Source: Opisthorchis felineus (Eukaryota; Platyhelminthes; Trematoda; Opisthorchiida; Opisthorchiidae). Taken from it: a DNA stretch of 64,000 nucleotides. This document shows positions 12,391 through 25,737 of the stretch, piece after piece. Made by a program: the position numbers and the translations under genes. The stretch's first letter is position 1. The number at the start of each line of letters is the position of its first letter. The stretch is taken from the NCBI GenBank assembly GCA_004794785.1, contig SJOL01006476.1:737434-801433 (forward strand), given 5' to 3'. The notes beneath the pieces were generated by a model that worked only from the letters and a program-made list of their open reading frames with translations, did not search any database and was not told where the DNA came from.

Positions 12391-15300
12391 CCTCCCCTTG
12401 CTGTCAACAAGCACTCTGCCCTGAATGAAAATACTCCACAAATAACATGACACTTCCATCTGAGAAGCCGCCACCCTAGCAGTCCTTCATCAACGGGTCA
12501 CACGATGTAAGCTGTGTAGTTGTGGCGCTATGCATTCTCTAAATGGCATATACGTGTTTTAAGTTTTGAGCTAGTTTCCTACTAAGAGGTCATTTTGGAG
12601 CTTTTGGTCTCACAAAGTCAGGGAATGTGGTTTATTAGGGTTTTCTCTTGTGATGGTGATTTCTACCCTGATGCAGTTTTCTTGTCTAGAATAGCTAGTG
12701 AAGCGCCCACTGTTGCTTGTTGCAAACCAGTTTAGCAATACCTTTCATATAGTTGCCAAATGAGCATGTGAATGGGCGTAGTTTGAAAGCAGTCATTTCC
12801 GGATTGCTTGATGACACTACAGTTAGAATCACAAAGCTGTCCGATTCCCCGATATTTTTGGGCAGTGGCCAAGAGTCTGATTCGATCAACTAATATTCGT
12901 TTTTTTGCCCAATACCAAATACCTGTTCACTTCGTTTTTGTCAAACTGCTCGCTATGGGAAAATCTGGCCAAAGTTCATGAGGTAGAAATGATATATTTT
13001 CTTCAAAATCCTCGGTGACGAGGTGCCAATGCAACAGAACCACTTGTTAGGTAGACGAGAAGAATTGATAGGCAGTCATCATTAAATGTTGCATCGAACC
13101 AGCTAAGGCGTCAGTCCTCTTCGAGAATTACATACTTACATGACATCCTGATTGGTCACGTATGGTGACTGAGCAGACCATTTGTGGAAGTATTGTCTTC
13201 TTTAAACAAATCAAAAACAGTATTATCTATCAACTCCCATGAAACTTTTGCTGCTTCACCTCTATTTGGAATTATAGACAGTGGTCATCCTGTTTCTCAA
13301 AATACAAACAATGTTAAAATATGTCGAACGTTTGGTCGATGATGTCCTGTTGCATGGTGGGTCATGGTTACTATGAACTGACATTCACAGAAGGACGTTC
13401 ACCTCAACAAACAGGGTCTCTTCTATTTCCAGGCATTCTTTCAGAGAGGTTTTCATTGCCTCTGACAGTCGATGCATTTTTACACGTGGTTGTTGACAGC
13501 AGCGAAACTTTGTTATATATGTTACTGTGGTGCCTCATCTGTATGGTTGAAAAGTACCAACATGTTGACGAGCTGCCTGAAATGCACTGTAAAAGACAGC
13601 TGTACTGTCAAAAGGCGTATTCTACAAATTGGGGCATGTGGAGTCCAGATTTTGATGTGCAAACATTTGTGTGATTTAAAGCTACGATTGCTTTCACACA
13701 ACACGTTATTGCTTTTGGCTAACTTTGTGAAGCACCTAAACAAATGCAGAAAATTTAAACAAAAGGCAACTTTACGGTGAAACAGCTAACAGGACTGTAA
13801 AGTTAACTGGCGTGTGAGCACTAATAGAGATTGACAGTTGAACCTGAAATCATAAAAAGCCATTACCAATGAACAGTCCGTTTCTGTACTGCACTAGTAC
13901 GGATTAATTCTAATAGTTGTACAAGACGCACCTGCGGTCCAAGCATTCTCTGCCTCGCTTAGGAGGTGCGTAGAAAGATTTTAGAAATTCGACTACTTGT
14001 AGGCCGTACGAACTGCCTGTTCTCTAGAAGGATCTGAACGTTTCCTAGTTCCGCGTGGAACTGGGGGTCTGGAAATTAAAAAAGCGATCAAACCCTGCCA
14101 TAATTATCCAGCGACTTCAGAACAGGACGAGGTGCACTGTTCTGCTATATGAATATCATTCGTGAAAAATCCGGCCCCAAGACAGGATTTCTTCTCAAAC
14201 ATCGTGAAAGGTACCATACGATTCTGACCATTAGCTAGTGCTGATAATTGGCCGCAACATATGTATTAAACCAGGAAAACTTACACAAATTTACTAAGGG
14301 CCTTTGCTTGATGTTAGGCAAAAAAGCTAGGACCCATGAACAACTAAGTTTTTCTATAACCAGTCTGTGGACTTTCAAGCGACAGGATCGCCTAACGTTG
14401 CTATTCCCATTATTAGAGATGTTCTCACACGAACATGTCTGAGCAAAAAAAGCTGTGCCCCATTATTCTGATATTAATATTAGTTTTGCCCAGCACGTGC
14501 ATGCGACTCATATATTTGTGAGCAACCTCCTTCAAGTATTTTAAAATTTAGTGGCCTCATTTCTCAAAATCGCTAGCTTAGGAACACACCTCTCAGGCGG
14601 CCACTTTTGTAGAGGTTAGTTCATTATGCTTCCGTTGTGTTATCCTAAACTTGCGGTTCTTCACCGGAACAGGACCCAAAGGAACTAATACTCAGCCTTC
14701 TGTGGTAATTTTTGATCTGCTAACCAATTTGCTGGCGGTGGGAAAAATTAAATCTGCTTCAGTGAATGTCAAAAACATCGCATGGCCTGACACGAGTCAC
14801 CTTTTTAAACTGATCAAAAGAGTGAACCTCAGCTAAGGAGCCTGGCGCCGCCAAAAAAATGACTGTACAAATTTCAACTCTAAACACTAAACGGAAGTTA
14901 GGGAGAACGGAAGCTTATAAAGTACTTTGATCATGTATTGCAACTGTTTGTAACGTACTTTTGCCGTGAAGTTTTGGAACTGATATTTCGTCTGTCCTAA
15001 AACATCAGTTTATTATTTTTAAAAATATTACTTCATAATTATTTCGTTCGTTCCACTTGGATACTTCGTGAAGAATTTCTACTGTAGCCTACAGTACGTT
15101 TGACACAAAGCTGCTCTACATTATGTCAAATAGCTCCTTTGTTCTAGACGTCAGTGCATAAAGATAACCAGTTTTGTTTTTCATGAAGTCCTCCATCATT
15201 TTGTTTCTTTTTTTGTGACGTTCTATTACAGTGGTGTTGAAAACGTGCACATGAAAACCGAGGGAGCCAGCGAATGGATAGACTCCGCATGGTGAAATAA

Positions 15301-15837
15301 ATAAATATACGACATCAGTCCGAAGGATTTGTAGCGATTGTATAGTTTCTAACTTTCTGGTGTTTCGTGCTCAATTTCTTTCGGCAAGTCTGCTTTAAGG
15401 TGTGCTGCCTTAAAACGGCTTGCAATGTGCATCCGAACGGCCAGAATAAGCTGCTTGGATGTCTATCAAAGGTTCATATATCTGTCTGCTAGTTGAGTTT
15501 CAGCAAGGACCAAAGCGTTTTCGTGGTTGAGTATTTCGGTACCCGACCACACTGGTGCCTTAAAATTGGAAGTTGGAAAAAGATTTCCCGCTCTCATCAG
15601 TCTCAAATGTATGACAGTCTTCACTGACGGGAAAACTTCCTGACGCCATCCAGTGGAAGGTCTTGCAAAATTTCAAGGTTGGTGATGTATTTGGATTCCT
15701 TGTTCCGATGCGCGTATATGCTTGGTTTCTCTGTTCTCAGTGGCATTCTTGTGTACAAAACTAAATGTAAGTCACGAATTTTTCGACTGGGACAGTGTGA
15801 AAACTACCTTTTGCTCTCCACTAACTTATGGTATTCA
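12391..15837. other. Unassigned non-coding sequence
   Basis: Two overlapping frames at 13321-13780 (117 and 102 codons) are the longest. They are cysteine-rich but show no domain I know, and the alternative strand is also open, so I treat them as chance. Nothing else assignable. Confidence 0.4.
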
Positions 15838-16020
15838 GATTTCGAGTGTGCGAGTTAATCGCACAGCTGACCAACCGCTCGTGGTCGAACGGTACGGTGT
15901 TCAACTATCAGCCGGGTGATCGCGGGTTCTGACCGTCATGGGGATTACTGGATTGTGTAGCGCTGACGATTCGCATTAAGGATAAAATACCTGGACAGTA
16001 CTTCTCGGCTTTTCGGCACA
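15838..16020 (+). mobile_element. Family B SINE copy B2
   Basis: The tRNA-like head (GTGGTCGAACGGTACGGTG), the B box relic (GCGGGTTCTGACCG) and the hammerhead region (15957-16004) occur in the family order. The core reads CTGACGA, which is allowed because position 7 is free, but GAAA has become AAAA and stem I no longer pairs. The 'CTTCTCGGCTTTTCGGCA' tail is kept. Confidence 0.8.
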
Positions 16021-17692
16021 CATTTGCTTGCATTGTAGGACGGAATTTCCGTTGATCGTCCAAAATGTCTTAATACTGCCATCAAATTCTAAATACTTGT
16101 CAGTCAACACATTCTGTACTTAGATCTAGCCCATCCAAAGGCGAAAATTACAAAAGTCACGTTATGTGCTGTACTCTTACGAAACGCCATCAGGATAGTC
16201 AGTTGCTTTTCCAGTTTGGTGCTTGATAAGCATGGCAGCCGTAGATGTGGCTAGTATAGTCTCAGGTCACTAGCATCTTGTTATCCAGTACGATTAGCAT
16301 CGACTGTTGAGTTATGTCCAGAGAGTTAGTGATTTTGTACGCCCTGGAAAAGAAATACTGAAGAATTTATACTTAAGTATACCCGAACGACATAGGAATA
16401 AAGAACATCGCTTATTCTGAGGTGACGTGGTTTGCACTAACCGTGATAAAGTTTCCCACCATCCATACACATAGTATAAAGTTTCATTTGTTATGCACGT
16501 AGCAACTTGGAATTTAGCATTTATTCGTTCAAAAAAGGGGTAGAGTGGTAACTATCAAAAAATCCCCCCAGATGTGCCTGGGGAAGGGAGACACGGAGAG
16601 AAAGCGTTAGCTTATATGGCATTTTTTAATTTGTCTGTTATATCAAAATACCGGTTGGTCAATTGGGAAAGCGTACGATGATTCAGTTATTACACACTGT
16701 ATTATTTTAGACAAACTGTACTGATATTGTACTCAACTAAAATTACTCATGTGAACAAATTTGAATGCTTTAGTCAAATGATGGCTTAAGGTGGTAATGC
16801 TCGCAACTTCACTGCCTCCTCCACTACGTCAGATACTGACACTTTGGTGCTGACAGTGGCGACTGCGAGTTTAAATGGAAATAGTGTGGGGTGAAAAGTT
16901 GTCTTGATGTCGTAGTAGCCGGACGCCAAGGCTAGCGACGCCACTCTGAAATTAAGACATTAATTTGCAGGAATTAATAGGCATGAAAGTGCTAAAATCC
17001 AGAAAAAAGACATCTCAGTTGGAAAACTGAAGGTCGCCGGCAAGCTTAAAGGAAGCGTTAAACAGGGTTTATAGTTTGTGGAAAACGTTTGAACATCGTG
17101 ATACAAATATGTGCGTTTTTTTTTGTTTATAACATTCGTAACTTGTATTCCAAAGAAAGGTTTTTTCGAAATTGACGGGACACGTATTTTCCGCTGACAA
17201 AATGCACTGTTCGGGATGACATGTTTGGAAGTTATCACTCAAACACGATTATTACTGGATAATCCATTTTCCTAAAAAAACAAATACACTTGACATTTTT
17301 ATCAATTTGATATCCTGTTTTACAGAGTAAAAAGGCAACATTATTTAATAAAGAGGCAATTCCTTTTCTACCAGCATCTGTCATTCTAAAACCATCCAAG
17401 TTTGGGTACGCGGCTAAGCGATGTTCTTGAATTCACAGGCACATGAAATATGCGACAGCTTCGCCTCCCGTTAGGATAGGATAAAATTATGCACAACTCA
17501 AGTCAGGCGAGCACAAACAGTCACATTACTATATTTTCCGAAAATTAGCTAAGGATTATTACACGACGATGTTGGTTTTGGTGCAATTTAGGATGAAGAA
17601 TGAGTAGCTATTATAGAATGCGATCTTACTGATTAGTACCCATAACTGTATCCCCCTTTTTTCGTTTCCATCACGTGATATAAAGAATCGTT
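16021..17692. other. Unassigned non-coding sequence
   Basis: No coding, RNA or repeat signal that I can name. The longest frame (92 codons, 17238 down to 16960) has no recognisable domain. Confidence 0.45.
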
Positions 17693-17872
17693 CAGCTGTA
17701 GCACCATTTCGGTGTCTAGCTGCCAAACCAACGGAAGGAGGCACGAGGGATGGGGTACTGCCAGGTTGCCCAAGTCTAGACAGGAGCAGTCGAGATGCTG
17801 AGGTCGGGTTCAAACCACGGACCATTCCGGTCCGTAAGCTGGCGCCTTAACCACTGAGCTATCTCAAGATCC
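17693..17872 (-). mobile_element. Family D tRNA-headed SINE copy 2
   Basis: Same layout and strand as the copy at 2922-3100: GATAGCTCAGTGGTTAAGGCG (A box), GTGGTTTGAACCC (B box), a 'GTCTAGACTTGGGCAACC' segment and the terminal hairpin ACACC-GAAA-TGGTG before CAGCTG. A minus-strand open frame through it (17825 down to 17559) is a SINE by-product. Confidence 0.8.
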
Positions 17873-20426
17873 GTCGTGTAATAGTGTGGAGTGGCTTTTG
17901 CCTAATTTGCCAGTAAACGTTTTGCAGGATAAATTTTGTCTTATATGAGCTAGCACACATGCGACTGCCACTGGATTACCTAACATATCCTCAAATTCAG
18001 CGTAACAAAAGTATGTCAACGGTGGCGTTGTTCAACCAGGATCGGTAGAGACTAGAAATCCTTAAACCACGGAATTCCATACGGCGGACTTCTAGACTGT
18101 AAGGGATAAATGGTGATTGTTGAATTGCAGACCCGAATTTTTGTGAAAGCCGACTGTAACGTCGGTATACTATGCGTTTGAAGCAAGTGACTTTCGGGTA
18201 AACTCCTTTCATGTTGGTTGGTATTGACTTGCTGATGTTCGTTTGCTTGAGAAGATTGATGAAAAACAGTAGATATTCATCAAGGCTTGTGTGGTTTAGT
18301 AAGTTATGAGTTAATATGCTATTCCCAGATGGGCACTCCAATGTAAGTGCCACCTTCCTGAATTATTTTCAAAGAGTAACTAACCAGAACGACGCGATTA
18401 ACTCTGTCAGAGTGCCCTGGATGAACAAAATATTCGCCGTTTCGCAGTTGCTCACTGGATATAATGAGTAAGGTTGACTGATACATCAGTAAGTGGAAAG
18501 ATGTGGTTAGTAGTTGCCTGGACCTGAGCTGGTTTCTCTTTCCACAGAGGTGGTACCAAGCCACGTATCTACATTTTCTGTATTACCAATTGACTGGACT
18601 GCTCTTTGAACCATATCACTGGTGGCTTGCAAATTCAGTAACTATCGTGCTGACGGTTCATTGGCTATTCCTTTAGGGTAGCCGGCTAAACAGCTAAACA
18701 CGAACTTCAAACCAACAACGGTCAGCGTGTGGAAGCAGCTTTGATTGATTCGGCGGATGAGATCACTTCTTGTCCGACGACCAAGGCGACGACCTTGCCC
18801 GACACCGCTTCCCAAATTACAGCCTCACACTTGCAGGAGGTGGTTCAAAGGCACCGTCGGACAAAGCCTATCTGGCGCTGGGGATGCAGCTGGTAACAAC
18901 CCCCCCAAAGAAACTTCACGACACGTATCTTGTTAACGGCTATACTCATAATACGGCATCCCCGGTAAGCGAAGCATCATAGGGTTTCCCAGTGGTTGGG
19001 GTAACCAGATAACACACTGGGAAATTCAGTCTTGGAAAACTTGCCTGTATCGGACGTCGAAATGTAAGCAGCCTCTGTGACGTTGAGAGCAAAGCTACTT
19101 TTACGCGCTCCATTCACAATTGTGGGGTCTATACGGTCTGTTTACGCGGAGTCCAGACACTCGGATACGCTCCCCAGTAGAATTCAAGTTCCTGGAACAG
19201 ACATCCTCTTCTAACTCCATCAGAATAATCCATAAGAACGTTTAGCAGTCGGGCTTCAAATACGCTATTCTCATTCGAACCCATTACCTCGAGAATTGGA
19301 CTAGCAAGATCTAAAGGCTCACCATCCAACATCACTGTCATAACCGTATACTCAACGACATTTGTTTCTGGGTCGCACATCAAAGACCAATTTTATGACT
19401 TGTTGTGAGCAGCTTCTGAGAGGTCCAAACCCGTCAGTGAGATTTCCCAGCGTGCCAAATCCTTGGAAAGTATGATCCAAGCCCGCTGTAAAGGTGGTGA
19501 TAGGCCTGTTAAGTTTACTGATTTTAGTCGCTTCTGCGTCACCAATTAGCGCTTCTAACACCCCAAGAAGCACCTATTAATTGTATACTCAAACAGTGTT
19601 CGCGTAGCCTACCGTTTTAGATATTTCTTAGCGGGACTGCGATAGACCTTATGTGTTGAGGATCACCGTTGCTTCGGATGAACAGAAACAGACGACCGAG
19701 GCAGGTCAAATCATGCTGTCATAGGAAGAAAACTTGGGCTCCACCTAACAACTCGCCTGAAGAATTGTTTTGTTAAGGAATAAAACACCACTGTTCCAGA
19801 CTGTTCCGTTAAGCGATAATCGCTATCAGACGCCATCCGCAATAAGTTTGAAACCTGCACTGTGTTGATAAATTATGTCTGCACACAGTGATTGCGTATA
19901 GTACGTGCGATTCGTGATGCTGCTGTTAGCCACCTGGGGACTACACGCTGACACATGGACGGGATCTCATTACGCACCATGCTGTTGTAAAGCTAGGCTA
20001 CGAAGGTGAGATTAGCAAGCGCGTCAAACTACCGCACACTCCGTATCCCAACAACCAAATTTTCCAAGAACAACCACAATCGCTACTGTACCATCATGAC
20101 GACCAGTTTGGAAGATGCGTGAAGTGCTGTGTGAAGTTACTTCGTCTGGCGCCATTAGGCCTGGCAGGACGATTGCCCGCTCAGAGCTCTCAGTAGATAA
20201 CATCTATTGAAACCGTTTGAGGCAGCAGCAAGGACCCCTGCCGATAGGAAGAACATTTTGAACAACTCCTTGCATGAGTCCTTACGTAAAGTTGAGCCAT
20301 CATCCTTGCCGTACGATTAGACGTTGTTTCTAAAATGTTTACCATCCCTCTCAACAGACTATTTACAATAAACGGGGTGAAACTAGACAATGTTTGCAAG
20401 TTCAGATACCTGTCTACTTGCGAGTC
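17873..20426. other. Unassigned sequence with a GC-richer patch
   Basis: A GC-richer stretch (about 18720-19150) and the segment to 19600 carry open frames on both strands (up to 118 codons at 18353 down to 17997, 84 at 19383 down to 19129). The composition differs from the surroundings and could be a degraded element, but I recognise no transposase, RT or gag motif. A short hairpin with CCCAGTG/CACTGGG arms lies near 18988-19021. Confidence 0.4.
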
Positions 20427-20605
20427 AGTCACACTGCTGATCAGCCGCTCGTTGCCGACCGGTTAAGTGCTCAGACTACTGGTCGGGAGGTCACGGGCCC
20501 GAACCTTCTTGACGTTTTATTGGACGCGCACGGCTGATGGTTCCCAGTATGAATGGAACAGTTGTACAGGGCTTCTCGGCCTTTCAGCATAGAATGGCTC
20601 CATTT
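20427..20605 (+). mobile_element. Family B SINE copy B3
   Basis: Leader 'CACACTGCTGATCAGCCGCTCG', tRNA-like head, B box relic (GGGCCCGAACC) and hammerhead (20526-20574). Stem III ACAG/TTGT and the following A are kept, but the core reads CTGATGG and GAAA has become GGAA. Predicted inactive. The tail 'CTTCTCGGCCTTTCAGCATAG' matches the family. Confidence 0.82.
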
Positions 20606-21110
20606 ACAAAATGAAATTCCATTTTAATATTCCAGCTCGGACGTTTTGGACACGTTCCTGGCCACCCAAATGAGGGTGTCGTCAGATCTGCTGTCGTCCT
20701 CAAAATGCCCCAAGAACGGTTTTGTCATCGAAGTGCTTGGCTGAAAATACCATGAAGACCAACTTTGTTGGCAGTATACGGTTCACGCCAGCGCAACCGA
20801 CATTGAATTGATATCCGCTACAGGCTTTTTGCCGACCACCGAGCTTGAGTATCAGTAATTCGGACATTCAGGAAGCCGATTTATCCTCATGCTGGTGGTA
20901 AACCAGGCAAAGTATAAAAAATAATTTCCGTGAAGCTTTCCTCTACATGAACTAACCTCCACCTAGCCTCATCCGATGACCTTAACCAGACGATCTGAAA
21001 GTCATTTTTGGGTGTTTGTCACATTTGTTCTCCTTTGGGTGATACGCAAATCTCGCTACTCCCAACATTGTTGATATCCTTCTATTTATTACCAGATTGG
21101 CTCTCTTTCC

Positions 21111-21166
<56 letters not shown>

Positions 21167-22829
21167 AAAGTGGTTTTTGACTAAGTTTGGAGGTAGGTAG
21201 CCAATGGTTGACTGCAATGAGGTGACCTCTTGTCTGTTACATCGTACCTTAACTAAACGCCAGTAAACGCGTTTCTTTCTTACAGGCAGCTGGTTGTTCA
21301 ACCTGTCAGCAAATCTGGGTGAAAAATAATTACATGACCTGGCTATGTCAAAATCTATTCCAAATAGTTTCTGAAACCAAGTATACCCACCCGTAGGAGA
21401 GCGAAGTTTGAGAGTTTCCGCTAAACCCCTCGATTCTTTTGTTATCCTCATTTGTCAATGACGATAAATTACATCCCAAAAATATGTGACTTTCCTAGCA
21501 ATTTTCTTGCGCAAAATATGTACATCACCTACAGTTTCAGCGAATGAGAGGTACGTCTTTGCTTAATTCACCTGTTTTTCTCTTGGGCTATGATTTCTGA
21601 CAATTTTTCTGCGAGAGAGTGCACTGTGCTGATTGCCAAAGGGTCCCATTAGAAAGGCAGTAGGTTTTACGCTGTAACGTTCCTTTGAGTTGGGAGAGTG
21701 AGAGACAACAAGGCGCAGTTATCTCAAAGGACACACGGATGTCATCTCGGAAATTTTTTATTACCTTTGAAAGACTAGTTGGAAATTTGATTCATCACAA
21801 TAATTCGTGCTCTGCAATTTTACCGCTTTCTTGGTGTGATTGCTTGCTTGGAAGGGAATTACTGCACAGAAATATATTAGTCACTGTATATTTCACTTTG
21901 GTAAAGTGCCGCGGGATATGTTGGCTACCACTTCGTCATTTTGATAGCCGAAATCTTCAATGAAGATTGAAAATTCTCTTTGGGCCGAGCTAGATCACAT
22001 GAAGTTACCTGACGATGGGGTATCTTAGTCCAAGGAGCTGCGTACGAATTCCAGCTGATAGCGTGACAGTCGAGGTGTTGATCTCCGATAGGTCACTGAA
22101 CTCATGGTTAGAGTAGGATGGCGCCACGTTCTGTCTAAATATTACTTCATTAGATTGCAGACCAGGAACGGGAGTGTGCACACTTCTACTTGAATGACTT
22201 TGGATACAAATTGCTCTACCGATACACGATTATTTTATACATCCTAAAGCATTTGCATACTGCATCTAAAGCACAGTTTGTCCGTGATTTTACTTCAGGA
22301 TCAAAACTTCAACTTGTCTTCGACATCTGCAAAATTATTGTAGCTTCCAATCTGTACTTGATCCCACTGGGCTTTCCGTCTCCGAACCAAGAAGGATGAT
22401 GTTCTCTGTTATCGAATAACCTCTCAGAAGAACGCATTGGTAGTTTTGTAAATCACGCTGGTTTTGTTTCACCATACCAGAGTTCAAAGGGAAGGCTATT
22501 ATCACAGTTAGCTGCAATTTTGATAACGAAGTTCCAGAAGAGCCACTCACTGGACTAAAGTAATGTAAACTGTGGTGACTTTTAACGACTTCCACGTTAT
22601 CGACAGTCTTCCTAATCAAACATTCTGGTAGCGCATACAAACACCAGGTAGCTAACCTCTCTAAAGCCCGACTGATACATTATAGCCATTGGACTTACTG
22701 TTTTCCCTCACAGCCCTAATACTTGTCCATTGCTTTGGAAATGCACTCATTTGCATACGAATTAATTTTCATGGGACACCCAGCCGGATCTTAGGTGAAT
22801 CCTTAGTTAAGGATATTCTTCAATAAATG
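20606..22829. other. Unassigned sequence around a microsatellite
   Basis: Apart from the CT/AT microsatellite at 21102-21162 I see nothing assignable. A 120-codon minus-strand frame (21451 down to 21089) ends in translated microsatellite and is not a gene. Confidence 0.45.
21102..21162. repeat. Compound (CT)n(AT)n microsatellite
   Basis: CT dinucleotides to about 21130 change directly into AT dinucleotides to 21162. Confidence 0.95.
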
Positions 22830-23110
22830 TACCACACAAAGGCCGCTTGGCGTCTCAGCCGATACTTCATTAGAGACATAGCAGCATATTTTCTTGATGG
22901 AAACTAATCAAAAGTTTACTGAAAACTCCTCGACAACCCACAACCTGTTTTTTGTCGTTCTTACGGCTCATCAGGTAGACTAAGTCCCCGAGTTTCCGTC
23001 AACTCTATGCTCCACTTGAGCCCAAATTGTACAAGGTTCGCGAAATATACTCACTTAATACTTCAGTTTTCAGGATGTCTCATTGCACTCCCTCAAAATG
23101 TGCATTAGAG
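22830..23110 (-). repeat. Family A repeat copy with degraded hammerhead
   Basis: A single module in the minus orientation. The ribozyme core CTGATGA is intact (22974 down to 22968), but stem II is partly broken and the GAAA block and cleavage region have become an A-run. The flanking 'AGTTTCCGTCAAC' and 'AAACTAATCAAAAGTTTACTG' segments match other family A copies. Confidence 0.8.
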
Positions 23111-23588
23111 TGCGGGGACTCAGCTACGCATAAAGTTAATGGAGAGAGTCAATGACGGACTCATGTATCCTTTACCGATACACACTTTTAATGTCCAGGT
23201 TCGCGGGTATGGTTTTGGTACAACTGGTAAAATCTATCCTAGCTATGTTGGCTGAAGCCACATTTAGATATCATGGTAGCAACCTAGTCATTTTGCCTAA
23301 CAAATCATCTCCTATGAGCTATTGAATGTTCATCTGCTTAAATATCTCTTTGTATAGTCTCAAGTCACTCAGCAATAGGCGTAAGTTGTAGGCTGTCTGC
23401 TCAGATTTCTTTGACAAAAACGATTGGTGAATACAAACGACGAAGCTCCACGATACAATAAATGCAAAACTGTCCAAAAAGCATCAGTAACGTATGGAAC
23501 AAAGTTATTTTCGTTGTACAAACAGGAAAGTGTAGGATAAAGGTCAAATAATTGATATATGCATTAAAATTTATACAAGTATTCCCAA
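23111..23588. other. 3' flank of the receptor gene
   Basis: Non-coding. On the minus strand, downstream of the stop codon, I find no canonical AATAAA within the first ~150 bases; a variant TATAAA lies close to the stop. The 3' end of the transcript cannot be fixed by eye. Confidence 0.4.
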
Positions 23589-23972
23589 TCAGCTGTACTT
23601 TTCCATTTCAACAGGCCCGTCCTCTTTGTCCGAACTATGTGCCTGCGTGATCATTGGGTCAAATTCAATAAACGTGTCCGGACTTTGAGTACCACGGCGA
23701 CTCAGCCTGCTGAGTATGCGAAACTGCCGGAGACACAACGCTCTACGCAACAAGTCGACCATACCCCGACGAAAAGTTCGATTCATCCAGGAGTAGATGA
23801 ATGGGTTGTAGCAAGTGGCAGACCACGTACAAAGTTGACAGAATAACCAGGTGTACATCATAGTCTCTTGTCGGAAAGCATCTGCGTTGTTTAGAGTCAC
23901 CAGATAAACGACGTGCCGGGGAAGCTGTGACACGGCGTAAAGGGTAGCCACTATAATGACCATCTTGACTAG
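23589..23972 (-). CDS. Class A neuropeptide-type GPCR, coding exon 2 (TM6, TM7, tail)
   Basis: The exon opens after a textbook acceptor (TTATCTTCCATTTCAG) and begins LVKMVIIVAT in phase 0, which fits exon 1 ending in …AKKR at 47942. It encodes 127 residues (279-405 of the joined protein). TM6 spans about 279-303. The usual CWxP motif reads SQLP, so tryptophan 6.48 is replaced by Gln294. TM7 spans about 316-339 and carries a perfect NPxxY motif (N334-P-F-I-Y338) followed by SWMNRTFRRG, as in neuropeptide receptors. Cys358 after helix 8 may be palmitoylated. The tail is short and acidic near its end. The open frame continues 35 codons upstream of the acceptor, but that part has no GPCR character and is taken as intron. 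Confidence 0.9.
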   Translation of the reverse strand, partial: LVKMVIIVATLYAVSQLPRHVVYLVTLNNADAFRQETMMYTWLFCQLCTWSATCYNPFIYSWMNRTFRRGMVDLLRRALCLRQFRILSRLSRRGTQSPDTFIEFDPMITQAHSSDKEDGPVEMEKYS

Positions 23973-25579
23973 CTGAAATGGAAGATAATGAAGGATAGCG
24001 AAGTAAGCCCTCTGGGAGACCAGAATACTGACAGATATACAAAGAGTTTTTATAAGTATGCAACATAAACCGTCCACATGGGGCTGTCTGAACTTTTATG
24101 GCATCACTGGATCAACATGTTCAGTTTGTTTTTGAATTCAGGAATAACCACTGAAGGAAACCACCAAAACAAGTGTGAAATAATTAGTAGTGTTCAGGTC
24201 AATGCAGCAAACAAGTGAATGGAGCCAGTTCATGACAACGAACAACTCAGAGTCGATGTTTCAGTACTGACACAAGTCACGCTACGGAATGTTAACCCAG
24301 TAGGCTGGAAACTTGGATGTTTGTGGACAACTTGTGGACAACCGCTTCTCTTCTTCATTCTCAGAGATGCCACGTCTTCGACAAATATATGACGGTTGCT
24401 TAAAGTGTACAGTTCGGATGGAAAAACCATAAAACCTAATAGCAGATACGGTAGCAAATTCATCAATGGCATTAACGAACTCCTTGTCACTCATTTGTTT
24501 GGAACCACTGCTTTATATGTTTTTGGGCAAACAGCCATAATGCTCACTGCAATTGTCTACTAAGGGAATCTCGGTATGCTTCACACTAGTCAGGGTCATT
24601 GTGGTTTTTGGGCTACTACGGCCTTATGAAATTCCACAGAAAACGGCAAGCACTCAGGAGCTTACTTCCATAGGCTGATATCGATAAGTCTATTCAAATG
24701 ACAGCGGAAATATTGACTTTTGAAGGAGCCACACACACTACCATCAAACAGTTGATGTAAGAGAGTTTCATCTAGTAAAAAGCGCATGATTATAGCAGAA
24801 AGCCCGAGTAGTATCTAATTGCTTTTGACATTTCTCTTTGCCCTCTGTGGTCATGACGTACGCCTATGTTGGTGGCGGTGATACCCAGCTGCAGTCGCAC
24901 CGTTGGATCATCCACACACCCATTTATTGTCAGTTGACAGTATTATACGTCAAGATGGGGATGTGTGCATGTGGCGAATGTGTTGCGATCTAGCCCTTTG
25001 GATAAAAAATCCACTGATACATGAAGTGTATGGCACATAGAAATGGTGGTTCGGGGGTATGCACCTGCTAAGCCAGGCAAAATGTGCGTTGAAATGTATT
25101 GGAATTCAGTCCGAAGCCACTGCAGCTAGTCCAAGAGGTATCATCCCTACATCGGCCCTAACGTGTCTGCAACAGAAACAGGTTATCAGAAAACTTGTGA
25201 GTAATTTCCTTTACGAAAAAAAGGTCATAAGCAAGTTCACAACATTAAACGCGATGTGGTTTACGTCTACAATAACACGGTAGGTAGCAGCTAGAGGTAC
25301 TTCCTCAACGAATCACGAATTATCCTCCGAGGATTTTCGCTTTTCGTTCCTTGTCTAACTCGGTGATCGTAAAAAGTAATGCCTATAATTTTGTTCAGGT
25401 TGCCCTTCAACAGCTTTTATCAACTTTGTGAGCAGTGTCGTATGAATGATAGAGCATTTTTTTTCGACCACTGGTCTGGCTTAGTTTCATTGCAATCAGT
25501 TGCCCGAAAGTGAACCACGGCATCGGTCGACATTGAGAGGAGACTTTGTAGTTTTCAAAGGAAATTTTTTCCCTTCATT

Positions 25580-25695
25580 AAAGTCGATCTGCGTCGAAAA
25601 GCCTAAAAGTACTCTTCAGCTGTTCCATCCATATTTGGAATCATACGTACTGTGCATCTCAGGAAAATTCCATTTCAGACTTTATGAGAAGTCAT
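25580..25695 (-). mobile_element. Family B SINE, 3' part, copy B10
   Basis: The minus strand shows the hammerhead region (25608-25657) with intact stem II (TTCC…GGAT) and the CAGCTG of stem III, but the core reads CGTATGA and GAAA reads GGAA. The tail 'TTTTAGGCTTTTCGACGCAGAT' follows. It faces the plus-strand copy at 25738 head-to-head. Confidence 0.7.
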
Positions 25696-25737
25696 CTTTT
25701 GAGCAGGAAGTCAACACATGACCACGTGCTTTATATT

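Noticed and set aside
21089..21451. 120-codon minus-strand frame
   Set aside because: A third of it is translated microsatellite.
23973..24077. Upstream extension of the exon 2 open frame (35 codons beginning with Met)
   Set aside because: The perfect polypyrimidine-CAG acceptor and phase match to exon 1 show that this stretch is intron.
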